Origin: Aestuariibaculum sp. M13
GTDB taxonomy: Bacteria > Bacteroidota > Bacteroidia > Flavobacteriales > Flavobacteriaceae
Assembly: GCF_024723255.1 (NCBI RefSeq)
Contig: NZ_JANIAC010000005.1
Location: 307,175-371,174, forward strand
DNA length: 64,000 bases
Direction: 5' to 3'
The notes under the pieces are model-generated. The model did not search any database. It was not told the DNA's origin and saw nothing but the letters and a program-made list of their open reading frames with translations. Made by a program: the position numbers and the translations under genes. Position 1 is the stretch's first letter. Each line of letters starts with the position of its first letter. This document shows, piece by piece, positions 1 through 8,166 of the stretch.

Positions 1-916
1 GTTTCGCACGTTTTATTTCCTTCAAAATTACTGCAGGATTATTACCGAGGGTAACTAAAACATCATGATGCGTTAATACACCAATAAGCTTAGAGTTTAC
101 CGTACCGTCTTTTGTAATGCATAAATGACCAATACTGTGTTTAATCATTTGTAACTGTCCGTCAGCAACTGTAATATCTTTTTTGCTGGTAATTACCGGA
201 GAACTCATAATGTTGGTCACCTGAGTTTCGATAGGGAATCGGCCCGTTGCAATTTTGTTTTTAATATCGCTATTGGTAATGATTCCTACCGGATGATTTT
301 CATCGTTAATCACAATAATACAGCCAATACGATGCTTGCTCATTGTAATCGCAGCTTCTTTAAGGCAGGAATTAACAGAACAGGTAATTGGGTTTTTAGA
401 GAAATTAGCCGTTTGAAAATTCACCATATCCTGAGACGTATTAGGTAAATAATCGACAAATATTTTACCAGTTTCTTCTGCAGTATATGGGTCGTAGGTA
501 TTGGTTGCGAAAGCTGTAATTAAAAACTTTTGAACCTGAGCATTGTCCTGCGTTACCGACTGAAAAACATCAATCGGTATCGCATAAACAATAGATTCTT
601 CGTTTGCAGTAGCGGTAAGTTTATAATTTTCTTTAGCAATAAGCGGTCTTAAACCAAACACATCGCCACCATCACTAATGTTAATAATTTCCTGAGTGTT
701 ATTATTTGTGGTGTGGAAAAGGGTAATGGCTCCGTTTCGAGTCATATAAAAATGCTCGTGAAACGAATCACCTTTTTTGAAAAGGCTATCGCCTTTGTCC
801 AGATAAATTATGGAAACTTGTCCAGATATTTTTAATAAGTTATCCGGTTTAATACTATTAAACGGTGGATAGTTTTTAATAAAATCGTTAACGCGTTCTG
901 CAATGGAATTTTTCAA
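1..916 (-). CDS. CBS-domain protein with cyclic-nucleotide-binding fold (DUF294 type), 3' end missing
   Basis: The gene runs off the left edge; 305 codons are visible. The product begins with a cyclic-nucleotide-binding-like beta-roll (about residues 15-115, with YLDKGDSLFKKGD) and continues with two CBS domains (about 165-295, with HPVGIITNSDI and SKLIGVLTHHD). This is the front part of the DUF294 family, in which a nucleotidyltransferase-like domain follows; that part would lie outside the window. There is no ATG. I place the start at TTG 914-916 because an in-frame TAA lies seven codons upstream and the next residues, KNSIAERVNDF, read like the usual N-terminus of relatives. The ligand and role are unknown; a regulatory or signalling role is inferred. 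Confidence 0.8.
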   Translation of the reverse strand, partial: MKNSIAERVNDFIKNYPPFNSIKPDNLLKISGQVSIIYLDKGDSLFKKGDSFHEHFYMTRNGAITLFHTTNNNTQEIINISDGGDVFGLRPLIAKENYKLTATANEESIVYAIPIDVFQSVTQDNAQVQKFLITAFATNTYDPYTAEETGKIFVDYLPNTSQDMVNFQTANFSKNPITCSVNSCLKEAAITMSKHRIGCIIVINDENHPVGIITNSDIKNKIATGRFPIETQVTNIMSSPVITSKKDITVADGQLQMIKHSIGHLCITKDGTVNSKLIGVLTHHDVLVTLGNNPAVILKEIKRAK

Positions 917-979
917 AAGAAAAGGAAAATTTATTTAGTTAAGTTAGGGTTTTTCCGTGTCTATCTTAAAGATAATTGT

Positions 980-1594
980 CTAGATCATTTTAAAGTCCAG
1001 CAACAACTCACCTTCAATAGATGCTTGTAAGTGGTCTCCTTTTTTAATTTCACCTGTTCCAGAAGCAGGTGTTCCTGTGAAAATTAAATCACCTGGTTCT
1101 AAAGTCATAAACTTAGAGGTGAATGCAATAATATCACTAAAGTTGTAAATCATTAAACTGGTGTTTCCAACTTGTTTTTCTTCTCCGTTAATTTTTAAAT
1201 AGAAATTAATGTCGTCAAGTTTAGGAAAATTGGCAACGGGTTTAAAACCAGAAATAGGAGCAGCGCCATCAAATCCTTTTCCTAAATCCCAAGGTCCTTT
1301 AGTTTCGCGACAAGCGTTAAAAATATCTTTTGCGGTGTAGTCGATACCAACTCCTATTTCAGAGATATACGACGCAGCATCTTCTAAAGCAATGTCTTTA
1401 CCTTTTTTACCAATTTTTATAACCAATTCAACTTCATAGTTTAACTGGTTTGTGAAACTAGGGTAAACTACATCGGCGTTATCTTTTACAAGGCTTGATT
1501 CTGGTTTAGAAAAAATAATCTGATTCCCAGTTTTAACAGCTGCAATTTCTTCTACAGAATTCACATAGTTTTTACCAATAGCTAGTATTTTCAT
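980..1594 (-). CDS. fumarylacetoacetate hydrolase family protein (acylpyruvase-like)
   Basis: A 204-residue protein made of one FAH catalytic domain, the size of the short acylpyruvase/FAHD1 type. The acidic metal ligands of the family are visible as YEVELVIKIG (near residue 55) and GIDYTAKD (near 85), followed by the conserved stretch KGPWDLGKGFDGAAPISGF and, near the end, LEPGDLIFTGTPASGTG. Such enzymes use Mg or Mn to cleave C-C bonds in acylpyruvates or to decarboxylate oxaloacetate; the true substrate cannot be read from sequence. It is cytoplasmic and probably monocistronic. It lies 63 bases after the CBS gene start on the same strand. Confidence 0.9.
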   Translation of the reverse strand: MKILAIGKNYVNSVEEIAAVKTGNQIIFSKPESSLVKDNADVVYPSFTNQLNYEVELVIKIGKKGKDIALEDAASYISEIGVGIDYTAKDIFNACRETKGPWDLGKGFDGAAPISGFKPVANFPKLDDINFYLKINGEEKQVGNTSLMIYNFSDIIAFTSKFMTLEPGDLIFTGTPASGTGEIKKGDHLQASIEGELLLDFKMI

Positions 1595-1772
1595 TTTTAG
1601 TTTTTGTGTTATAAGTTATGGTGTAAATTTAGTAAAATAAGTGTTGAAAAGCCCTTATTAATCTGCTAGAATTTGTTCAGAATGGGTTGTTGAAAGTATT
1701 TTTTTTTGAAGCGTTTTTAAATGGTTAAAAGTTTTTCTAACTTTATGTAATACAATAAAAAAAACAAAGTCA

Positions 1773-2294
1773 ATGAAAATTTCGGACTTGCACGATACAG
1801 AGTACAATGCGTTTTATAGAACTTACATAGGAATGATTCCAAAAGACAGGACTTTGTTAGAAGGCTTTGAAAAGGGATTAGAGGAGATTGTGGCGTTTTT
1901 TAAAGCCATTCCTGAGGATAAGTTGAATTACGCTTATGCGGAAGATAAATGGAGTGTAAAAGATGTATTTCAGCATATTATAGACACCGAGCGCGTGTTT
2001 CAATACCGTTGTTTTTGTATAGCACGCCACGATAAAACCTTGTTGCCGGGTTATGATGAAAATCATTATGCCTTACCAGCTCAGGCGAGCGCAAAAACGC
2101 TTGATGCCTTGTTGGAAGAATTCACATCGGTACGACAAAGTTTTATCGTGTTACTAAAATCACTCAGTGTAGCGGATTTACAGCAAGAGGGAAATGCCAA
2201 TAATTCTCCCATAACCGCACGAGCTGCCGCCTTTGTTGTGTTAGGACATGCCTTATGGCATATGGATGTGATTAAAAACCGATATCTTCAGTAA
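1773..2294 (+). CDS. DinB family protein
   Basis: A 173-residue helical protein of the DinB/YfiT superfamily, which forms four-helix bundles with a three-histidine metal site. Two family histidine regions are visible: VKDVFQHIIDTERVFQ (about residues 62-77) and GHALWHMDVIKNRY near the C-terminus. It has no signal peptide and no other domain. Members act as metal-dependent thiol transferases or are uncharacterised damage-inducible proteins; the activity here is unknown. It ends 4 bases before the convergent MFS gene, so the two transcripts overlap at their 3' ends. Confidence 0.85.
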   Translation: MKISDLHDTEYNAFYRTYIGMIPKDRTLLEGFEKGLEEIVAFFKAIPEDKLNYAYAEDKWSVKDVFQHIIDTERVFQYRCFCIARHDKTLLPGYDENHYALPAQASAKTLDALLEEFTSVRQSFIVLLKSLSVADLQQEGNANNSPITARAAAFVVLGHALWHMDVIKNRYLQ

Positions 2295-2298
2295 AGTA

Positions 2299-3504
2299 TT
2301 AGTTTCTTGATAACGAATTTCTACGTCTAATAGAAAGGAAAACCAAAACAGACATTATACCGAAAACAGAAAATCCAATAAAAAGAGGAAGTACAGAAGT
2401 ACTTATGAAATTTCCAATATAATTAGCGATAGGTACGGCTAAAACCGTTGAAATAAACCCATTAATGGCAGCACCTATTCCTGCGATGTGACCCAGGGGT
2501 TGCATAGCTAAGGCTCTCAAGTTTCCGAATAAAAAACCCACCGCAAAAAACTGCATGGCAAAAAATCCGACCAGTACATAAACGCTTGGGTTTTTACCCG
2601 ACCAGAATAACAGAACATATAGCAATGAAATAGCGGCATAAGCTATAGCAGAAATAAATCCAATACGAAACATTCCATATTTAACTACTAAACGGCTATT
2701 GAAAAACGTAGCCAAACCAATAGAAATAGCAAGACTGGCGAAGATATACGGAAACATTTCTGCCAGATTATATTGTGTTTCAAAAATTTGTTGCGAGGTA
2801 CTTAAATACACCATAAACGACCCTGTAATAAATCCGGAAACTAAAGTAAAAGCTACGGCGTCTTTGTGTTTAAAAAATTCAACAGCACCATTGATAAAAA
2901 GGTTTAATTTAAGTTTGATACGTTTTTCTTTAGGTAAGGTCTCCGGCTGGCGTTTATAAAGCCAGAACATAATACATATTCCAAATATAAGGTTGAAATA
3001 AAAGATAGATCTCCAGCTAAAAAAGTAAGTTAAAAAAGTGCCCAAGGTAGGGGCAATAACAGGAACCAGAATGAAAAACATCACCACAATAGACATGATT
3101 TTAGCCATATAATTACCACTGTAAGAATCGCGAATCATAGATAACGAAATACTTCGTGGTGATGATAAGCCTACGCCTTGTAGTATGCGACCAAGAATCA
3201 TCATTTCAAAATTTTTGGTCGTTACGCAAATAATACTTGCAATAATGAATAGTGTAAAGCCAACATAAATTACAGGCTTGCGACCAAAGCTATCTGATAA
3301 TGGTCCGAAAATAAGCTGACCGAAACCAATGCCTAAAAAAATCATGGTAATTAGCAACTGATTTTTGTGTGGGTCATCAACATTTAAAGAATGTCCAATT
3401 TCGGGTAAGGCGGGCAACAAGGCATCTATGGTTAAGGCGACGATTGACATTAACGAAGCCATTAAAGCCACAAATTCAAATTTGAAAGGTTGGTTGTTTT
3501 GCAT
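2299..3504 (-). CDS. Bcr/CflA-type MFS drug efflux transporter
   Basis: A 401-residue inner-membrane protein with about twelve hydrophobic segments. The N-terminal half shows the features of the Bcr/CflA drug:H+ antiporter family: TIDALLPALPEIGHSL after helix 1, FGPLSDSFGRKPVIYVGF as loop 2-3 motif A, and GRILQGVGLSSPRS. It probably exports small hydrophobic compounds; the substrate is not predictable. A perfect Bacteroidota -7 box (TACCTTTG on the minus strand, 3509-3516) lies only five bases before the ATG, so transcription may start at or next to the start codon. The Crp/Fnr regulator is divergent across a 100-base gap and is the obvious candidate regulator. Confidence 0.88.
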   Translation of the reverse strand: MQNNQPFKFEFVALMASLMSIVALTIDALLPALPEIGHSLNVDDPHKNQLLITMIFLGIGFGQLIFGPLSDSFGRKPVIYVGFTLFIIASIICVTTKNFEMMILGRILQGVGLSSPRSISLSMIRDSYSGNYMAKIMSIVVMFFILVPVIAPTLGTFLTYFFSWRSIFYFNLIFGICIMFWLYKRQPETLPKEKRIKLKLNLFINGAVEFFKHKDAVAFTLVSGFITGSFMVYLSTSQQIFETQYNLAEMFPYIFASLAISIGLATFFNSRLVVKYGMFRIGFISAIAYAAISLLYVLLFWSGKNPSVYVLVGFFAMQFFAVGFLFGNLRALAMQPLGHIAGIGAAINGFISTVLAVPIANYIGNFISTSVLPLFIGFSVFGIMSVLVFLSIRRRNSLSRN

Positions 3505-3604
3505 TAAACAAAGGTATATCTATAAAATAAGTTAAAAATTAATTTAGGTTAATAAAGCTGATTTATATTGTTAAATTTGTATTGAAACCTACAGTAACCT
3601 ATTG

Positions 3605-4189
3605 ATGAATATAGAACCTCTACTAAATAGCATTAGTAAATACATAAGTTTAAACGATCAGGAAATTGAATATTTTAAGTCTAAAATCTTTATTAGAAAA
3701 TATTTAAAAGGTCAATATATTGTTCAGCAGGGTGACGTGTGTAAGTATGAATGTTATGTGTTGTCGGGGTGTACAAAAACCTTCTATGTTGATCAGGAAG
3801 GACACGAGCATATTATTATGTTTTCAATTGAAGACTGGTGGACTTCCGATATGGGAAGTTTTATTAGTCAGACACCTGCCGATTTTAATGTGCAGTGTTT
3901 AGAAAATTCTGAGCTCATCATGATTTCTCACGACGTGGTTGAAGATTTATATCGAGAAATCCCGAAACTGGAACGTTTTTTTAGAAAAATAGTGGAGCGT
4001 GCCTTTGTAGCTTCACAAAAACGCATCGTTAGAAACTTCAGTCTAACAGCTAAAGACCAATACCTGTATTTTAGAGAACAGTATCCGCTAATCGAGCAAC
4101 GCATTCCGCAGTATATGATTGCTTCTTACCTGGGTATAACCAAAGAATTTTTAAGTAAAATTAAAAGTCAGCTTATCTTAGAGCAGTGA
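3605..4189 (+). CDS. Crp/Fnr family transcriptional regulator
   Basis: A 194-residue regulator with a cyclic-nucleotide-binding beta-roll (about residues 20-120, GQYIVQQGDVCKYECYVLSG) and a C-terminal winged helix with recognition segment YMIASYLGITKEFLSKIKSQ. This is the common short flavobacterial type; the cAMP-phosphate residues are not obvious, so the ligand is unknown. I use ATG 3605 and not the TTG directly before it. A -7 box TAAATTTG lies at 3572-3579, giving a leader of roughly 25 bases. It is divergent from the MFS pump and may control it (inference from position). Confidence 0.88.
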   Translation: MNIEPLLNSISKYISLNDQEIEYFKSKIFIRKYLKGQYIVQQGDVCKYECYVLSGCTKTFYVDQEGHEHIIMFSIEDWWTSDMGSFISQTPADFNVQCLENSELIMISHDVVEDLYREIPKLERFFRKIVERAFVASQKRIVRNFSLTAKDQYLYFREQYPLIEQRIPQYMIASYLGITKEFLSKIKSQLILEQ

Positions 4190-4320
4190 TTCTTTGAGGA
4201 AAACCTCAGTGTTTTAGGGGTTTTTGGTAATGTTAATTTAGTTTAACATCATTTGATAATCTACTTCATTTTTATTCCTGTAGATGTTTCTGAACTTTGT
4301 CATGTTCAAAAAAAGGAAAT

Positions 4321-4680
4321 ATGCTTAGTTGCAAATTAATTGAAAAGATAAGTTCGGTAAACGATTTAATTCTACAAGGCAAAGCTCTCGAAGCCTTTGA
4401 TGAATTTTATCACGACGATGTTGTTATGCAGGAAAATAACAACCCCGAAATTGTTGGGAAAGAATTGAATAGAAAAAGAGAAGAAGAATTTTTTAACGCC
4501 ATTACAGAATTTAGGTGTGCTAAACCTTTAAAAGTAACGGTGGGAGAAAACATTACCATGGTAGAATGGCATTTTGATTATACTCATAAAGATTGGGGGA
4601 TTAAAAATTATAATCAAATTGCTGTTCAGGAGTGGAAAGACGGAAAAATTATTAAAGAACGATTTTATTACGAATCATAA
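4321..4680 (+). CDS. NTF2/SnoaL-like protein
   Basis: A 119-residue single-domain protein with the SnoaL-like NTF2 fold: an N-terminal helix (FDEFYHDDVVMQENNNPEIVGKE), then alternating strands ending in VQEWKDGKIIKERFYY. Relatives are often annotated as polyketide cyclase-like, but the family has many functions and no catalytic residue can be assigned. ATG 4321 is preferred because AAAAAAAGGAAAT directly before it can serve as a ribosome-binding site; an in-frame TTG at 4297 would only add eight residues. It lies 29 bases before the YceI gene and the two look co-transcribed. Confidence 0.78.
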   Translation: MLSCKLIEKISSVNDLILQGKALEAFDEFYHDDVVMQENNNPEIVGKELNRKREEEFFNAITEFRCAKPLKVTVGENITMVEWHFDYTHKDWGIKNYNQIAVQEWKDGKIIKERFYYES

Positions 4681-4709
4681 ATCAAATCAAACATTAAATA
4701 AAAACAACA

Positions 4710-5288
4710 ATGAAAAAGACAATTAAAAATTTAGCAGTAGTAGCTTTAGTAGCATTTACATCTTTTGCTTTCGCAAACAATGATGTTGAGAAAAAAGCGG
4801 TAAAAGTAGAGTCAAGCTCTGTGGTATGGAAAGGGTATAAAGTAACAGGATCTCACGAAGGAACTATTGCTTTACAATCTGGAACTTTATCTTTTGACGG
4901 AGATAAATTAGTAGGAGGAGAGTTTGTAATTGATATGGCAACTATTAATACTACAGATTTAGATGGTGAAATGAAAGGAAACTTAGACGGTCACTTAAAA
5001 TCTGACGATTTCTTTGGTACTGAAAAATACCCAACTGCAAAATTAGTTTTCACTAAAGTAAAAGCTAAGGGTAAAAACTCTTATGCAGTAACAGGAGATT
5101 TAACTATTAAAGGAAAAACAGCTCCGGTAACTTTCGATATCTCTATCTACGGAAGCAAAGCAACAGCGTCTTTAAAAGTAGACAGAACTAAATACGATGT
5201 ACGTTACGGATCAACTAGTTTCTTCGACGATTTAAAAGATAAAGCTATTTACGACGAGTTCGACTTAGTAACAGATTTACAGTTTTAA
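4710..5288 (+). CDS. YceI family periplasmic lipid-binding protein
   Basis: A 192-residue exported protein. Residues 1-22 form a signal peptide (basic start, hydrophobic core, cleavage after SFAFA). The rest is one YceI lipocalin-like beta-barrel with family signatures: SVVWKGYKVTGSHEGTI near the start, LKSDDFFGTEKYPTAKLVF in the middle and a final KDKAIYDEFDLV. YceI proteins bind isoprenoid-like or amide lipids in the periplasm. It follows the NTF2-like gene and is followed by two hairpin terminators. Confidence 0.93.
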   Translation: MKKTIKNLAVVALVAFTSFAFANNDVEKKAVKVESSSVVWKGYKVTGSHEGTIALQSGTLSFDGDKLVGGEFVIDMATINTTDLDGEMKGNLDGHLKSDDFFGTEKYPTAKLVFTKVKAKGKNSYAVTGDLTIKGKTAPVTFDISIYGSKATASLKVDRTKYDVRYGSTSFFDDLKDKAIYDEFDLVTDLQF

Positions 5289-5301
5289 TTAAAAATGAAT
5301 G

Positions 5302-5332
5302 CCTCGATGCGCTTTGTGTCGGGGGATTTTTA
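5302..5332 (+). terminator. hairpin terminator after the YceI gene
   Basis: CCTCGA (5302-5307) pairs with TCGGGG (5319-5324) around an 11-base loop, followed by a run of T at 5327-5331. It includes one G-U pair, so it is weaker than the next hairpin. Confidence 0.5.
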
Positions 5333-5365
5333 TCAGCTATACAGAGTGACTAATAGCAGAGGATT

Positions 5366-5400
5366 GGGTGTTCAGAGATGAACACCTTTTCTTTTTTATG
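5366..5400 (+). terminator. strong hairpin terminator
   Basis: GGTGTTC (5367-5373) and GAACACC (5380-5386) form a perfect seven-pair stem with a six-base loop, followed by TTTTCTTTTTT. It separates the YceI transcript from the DEAD-box-like gene, whose -7 box TATCTTTG follows at 5408-5415. Confidence 0.75.
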
Positions 5401-5431
5401 AAAAAGCTATCTTTGCATCAAAATAAACAAC

Positions 5432-6046
5432 ATGTCTTTTAAAAAATTACTGGAACCTCTTAAGGAAAATTTAAAGCAAAACGAGATTGTAGAACCTAAC
5501 AATCTGCAATCTAAAATTCTTTCAAAAATTAAAGGAGGAACAAGCATGTTGGTTATAGCGCCAGATAATGCAGGAAAAACAACCAGTATTGTTATAAGCG
5601 TTATTAATAAATTAAAGGCAGCTTTCGAAGATGCGCCACGCGCCTTAATTTTTGTAAAAGATAAGCAAGCCGCATTAGACTTAGAAGCGCTTTTTAATAC
5701 GTATAAGAAAGGAACCGATTTACGCGTGTATTGTGCTTACGACGAGTATGATCTTGAAACACAACGTGAAGATATTTACGTAGGCGTTGATGTTATTATC
5801 GGTACCCCAAAACGCATTAATAAACTCTTTTATTTGAATAGCATCAACTTAAAAAAACTACAAATGTTTATTGTTGAAGACGCTGATTTTGTGTTTAAAG
5901 GTAACTTAACCTCCGAAATAAATAGAACACCAGAAAGTATAGGAAGATGTCAGTATTTAGTATTTACAGATCGCTACGATGCCCGTTTTGAGCGTTGGGA
6001 GGAAACATTCATGTATAATGCCGAAACAGTGATTTTGAAGAAGTAG
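5432..6046 (+). CDS. stand-alone DEAD/DEAH-like RecA1 domain protein
   Basis: A 204-residue protein that matches only the first RecA lobe of DEAD-box helicases. It shows a Walker A-like APDNAGKTTS (about residues 42-51), GTPKRINKLF as motif Ib and VEDADF (about 147-152) in the place of DEAD. The second lobe, with motifs IV to VI, is absent, yet the frame is intact and ends with normal stop context, so it is not a truncated helicase. Such short proteins recur in Flavobacteriia under the helicase name. Without the second lobe, helicase activity is doubtful; nucleotide or RNA binding is possible. The -7 box TATCTTTG lies at 5408-5415. Confidence 0.75.
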   Translation: MSFKKLLEPLKENLKQNEIVEPNNLQSKILSKIKGGTSMLVIAPDNAGKTTSIVISVINKLKAAFEDAPRALIFVKDKQAALDLEALFNTYKKGTDLRVYCAYDEYDLETQREDIYVGVDVIIGTPKRINKLFYLNSINLKKLQMFIVEDADFVFKGNLTSEINRTPESIGRCQYLVFTDRYDARFERWEETFMYNAETVILKK

Positions 6047-6055
6047 GTGGGTTTT

Positions 6056-6087
6056 TTGGTTACGAAATCAACACAACCAAATTTTTA
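6056..6087 (+). terminator. possible terminator after the DEAD-like gene
   Basis: TTGGTT (6056-6061) and AACCAA (6075-6080) form a six-pair stem followed by ATTTTTATT. The stem is short and AT-rich. Confidence 0.4.
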
Positions 6088-6162
6088 TTGATTTTGTTGT
6101 AAATTCGAAGCAATGACCTTTTTTCGATCTTAGCGGCTATTTTTTCTTTTCTTTTTTTATTC

Positions 6163-6795
6163 TTATTTAATACGTTGTTTTTCAAAGAAAAACTGTTTGT
6201 ATTTTGATTGGAATTTTATAAAATTTAGCGTTCTGTTTTCACTTGATGGAACTTCTAAGTCATATTCAAATTCAAAAGGTGTAGTGCAGTTTTTTATGAT
6301 TTCTCCTATTTTATTTAAATGTTCTATTCCATTTGAAATGTCTTCTTCGTTGAATTCTTTTATATTGAAAGGTTCATTTACAGAATTTTTTTCTGAATGT
6401 GCGAATTTTTTGTTTCTCAAATTATGTAGTTTTTTAAAATAAACTGAAGATTTGAGTTCGGCGATTAATGTAATATTTTTTTGATGAGTATCATTAAATT
6501 TTTTTCCGAGGTTATCTTTTAAAGATTCGTTTAACCATATCAATGAAGATATGTTTTCTAAATTATTTTTCCTTCCTTTTTCCAATAGTTTATGGTATTC
6601 CATTATGTAACTATATTGAAGTGTTACTTTGAAATATTGAAAGGGATGACTATTTATTAATTCAAGTTCCTTTGAATTAAAGTCTGAGGAATTAAGAAGT
6701 TTAGTTTCGGTTAATGAAGTGTTACATAAATAAAATGCCCAATATACATGTTGATAACGTTTCTTTATGTGATCAGGAATATTATTTGGAGGCAT
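6163..6795 (-). CDS. hypothetical protein, HEPN/AbiU2-like
   Basis: A 210-residue, mostly helical cytoplasmic protein. I do not recognise a named family with certainty. Residues 125-134 read HNLRNKKFAH, an arginine followed by asparagine and a histidine five residues later. This resembles the RNase motif (R, 4-6 residues, H) of HEPN proteins and the LRNKxxAH motif of AbiU2-like abortive-infection proteins. The gene is even more AT-rich than its neighbours and lies alone between unrelated genes. A role in phage defence or as an RNA-cutting toxin is inference; no partner antitoxin is adjacent. Confidence 0.6.
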   Translation of the reverse strand: MPPNNIPDHIKKRYQHVYWAFYLCNTSLTETKLLNSSDFNSKELELINSHPFQYFKVTLQYSYIMEYHKLLEKGRKNNLENISSLIWLNESLKDNLGKKFNDTHQKNITLIAELKSSVYFKKLHNLRNKKFAHSEKNSVNEPFNIKEFNEEDISNGIEHLNKIGEIIKNCTTPFEFEYDLEVPSSENRTLNFIKFQSKYKQFFFEKQRIK

Positions 6796-6874
6796 ATGAG
6801 TGATACTGCTATTAAATAGCGTTTGTGTTTATAATATTTATGAAGTTAAATATAAATATAATTCTTACAAAGTT

Positions 6875-7549
6875 CTAAGCCCTAAAATGCGAATTTTTTT
6901 GGTGTTCTTTTATGGCATTTCTCGATAGTAGAATACCAATAAACAGTGAGATAAAAGCACCTACCCAAATACCAGGTACAAAATTTATAAAAAGGAAAAA
7001 GTCGTAAGCCCCGTGAAATAGTATAGCCAATAGTAACCCAGCGATATTTAATACTAAACGGTTTTTAGAAAATTTCGCTTTTCCCATATAGTAGCCCATT
7101 AAGATACCGAATGTCGCGTGTGCAGGCACAGCTGTAAACGCTCGAACTAAAGCGGTTTGTATACCACCATCCAAAACATATACGATATTTTCGGTAGCCG
7201 CAAATCCCATAGAAACCATAACTGCATAGACAATACCATCAAAAGGTTCGTTAAAATCGGCTTTGGTCTGGGCGTAGTATTTTACAATAATGTATTTGCT
7301 GAATTCTTCGGTGAAGCCAACCACAAAAAAGGCTTTAATAAACTGTTGAAGAATACTGGTTTTATTGGGTAGAGGTAAAACAATATTAAATCCATAGTAC
7401 ATTATCGAAGTAATCACTATACTTACAATAGCCCCTAAGGCAAATGAAAGGAACAGGAGTTTTGGAGGTTCTTTTTCGTATTTATCTTTTGAATAAATGT
7501 AAAGTATAATGATGCATATCGGGGCAATAGCCAACAGGATTAAATTCAT
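6875..7549 (-). CDS. PrsW family intramembrane metalloprotease
   Basis: A 224-residue membrane protein with about seven to eight hydrophobic segments. The metal-site motifs of the PrsW/Abi superfamily are intact: E81-E82 in FTEEFSKY, H144 in VPAHATFGILMG, and H179 with D183 in HGAYDF. The first segment is followed by KDKYEKEPPK, the conserved EPP loop of the family. In Bacillus PrsW cleaves an anti-sigma factor; the substrate here is unknown. It is followed by a 23-base gap in an array of minus-strand genes that includes the Nudix hydrolase. Confidence 0.9.
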   Translation of the reverse strand: MNLILLAIAPICIIILYIYSKDKYEKEPPKLLFLSFALGAIVSIVITSIMYYGFNIVLPLPNKTSILQQFIKAFFVVGFTEEFSKYIIVKYYAQTKADFNEPFDGIVYAVMVSMGFAATENIVYVLDGGIQTALVRAFTAVPAHATFGILMGYYMGKAKFSKNRLVLNIAGLLLAILFHGAYDFFLFINFVPGIWVGAFISLFIGILLSRNAIKEHQKNSHFRA

Positions 7550-7572
7550 TTTATAAATGTTATTAAATGAAT

Positions 7573-8127
7573 TTAATTTATGGTATTCTCTACACTCTCC
7601 AAAACCACCTCATAATATCCTTTATTCGATGGCACAAAATGGTTATTGATACCAATATGGTCTATTAGATATTGAAACTCGTCTAACGAAACCAGTTTTA
7701 AAGCTTCGACTTCTTCTTCCTGGGGGATTAAAGATTTTAAGGGCTGTTTTAACTCACAAATATAGGTGTGATGAAATTCGTTGTCTGTAATGCCTGTATC
7801 ATAACTTTGAAAGCATTTAAAGAAGCCAATTTTATGTAAGTCCGATTCGGTAATATTTAAACCTATTTCTTCTTTTGTTTCACGTAAAGCTGCCTGTTCA
7901 ATAGATTCTCCGGCATCAATATGTCCAGCAACCGAAACATCCCACATCAGGGGACAAATTCTTTTTTTAGCCGAGCGTTGTGAAAGTAGTATTTCACCGT
8001 TTTTGGTATAAAACCAGATGTGTACCGTATTGTGAAAATAGCCTTTCTGGTGTATCACCGATTTTAATTCTGAAAGTCCCGTAGGAATACCGTTGTCATC
8101 AACAATATCTATATATTCGTCCATCAT
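7573..8127 (-). CDS. Nudix hydrolase, IPP-isomerase-like
   Basis: A 184-residue protein with a complete Nudix box at residues 68-90 (GHIDAGESIEQAALRE, then TKEEIGL), which binds Mg and hydrolyses nucleoside diphosphates linked to another group. The N-terminus (YIDIVDDNGIPTG, then FHNTVHIWFY) is that of the Nudix branch related to isopentenyl-diphosphate isomerase. The isomerase catalytic cysteine is not evident, so a hydrolase is more likely. The start is ambiguous between two adjacent ATG codons at 8125-8127 and 8122-8124. It lies between the PrsW and M42 genes on the same strand; a terminator separates it from the M42 gene. Confidence 0.88.
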   Translation of the reverse strand: MMDEYIDIVDDNGIPTGLSELKSVIHQKGYFHNTVHIWFYTKNGEILLSQRSAKKRICPLMWDVSVAGHIDAGESIEQAALRETKEEIGLNITESDLHKIGFFKCFQSYDTGITDNEFHHTYICELKQPLKSLIPQEEEVEALKLVSLDEFQYLIDHIGINNHFVPSNKGYYEVVLESVENTIN

Positions 8128-8130
8128 GAT

Positions 8131-8160
8131 ATATAAAAAAGATTCCCGCTTTCGCGGGAA
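8131..8160 (-). terminator. hairpin terminator after the M42 peptidase gene
   Basis: TTCCCGC (8143-8149) and GCGGGAA (8154-8160) form a perfect GC-rich stem with a four-base loop. Read on the minus strand it is followed by TCTTTTTTAT, so it ends the M42 transcript just before the Nudix start codon. The same hairpin sequence is, from memory, frequent as an intergenic repeat in flavobacterial genomes. Confidence 0.7.
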
Positions 8161-8166
8161 TGTATA

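Noticed and set aside
4297..4320. TTG 4297 as start of the NTF2-like gene
   Set aside because: It adds eight residues without family support, while ATG 4321 follows a clear purine-rich ribosome-binding site.
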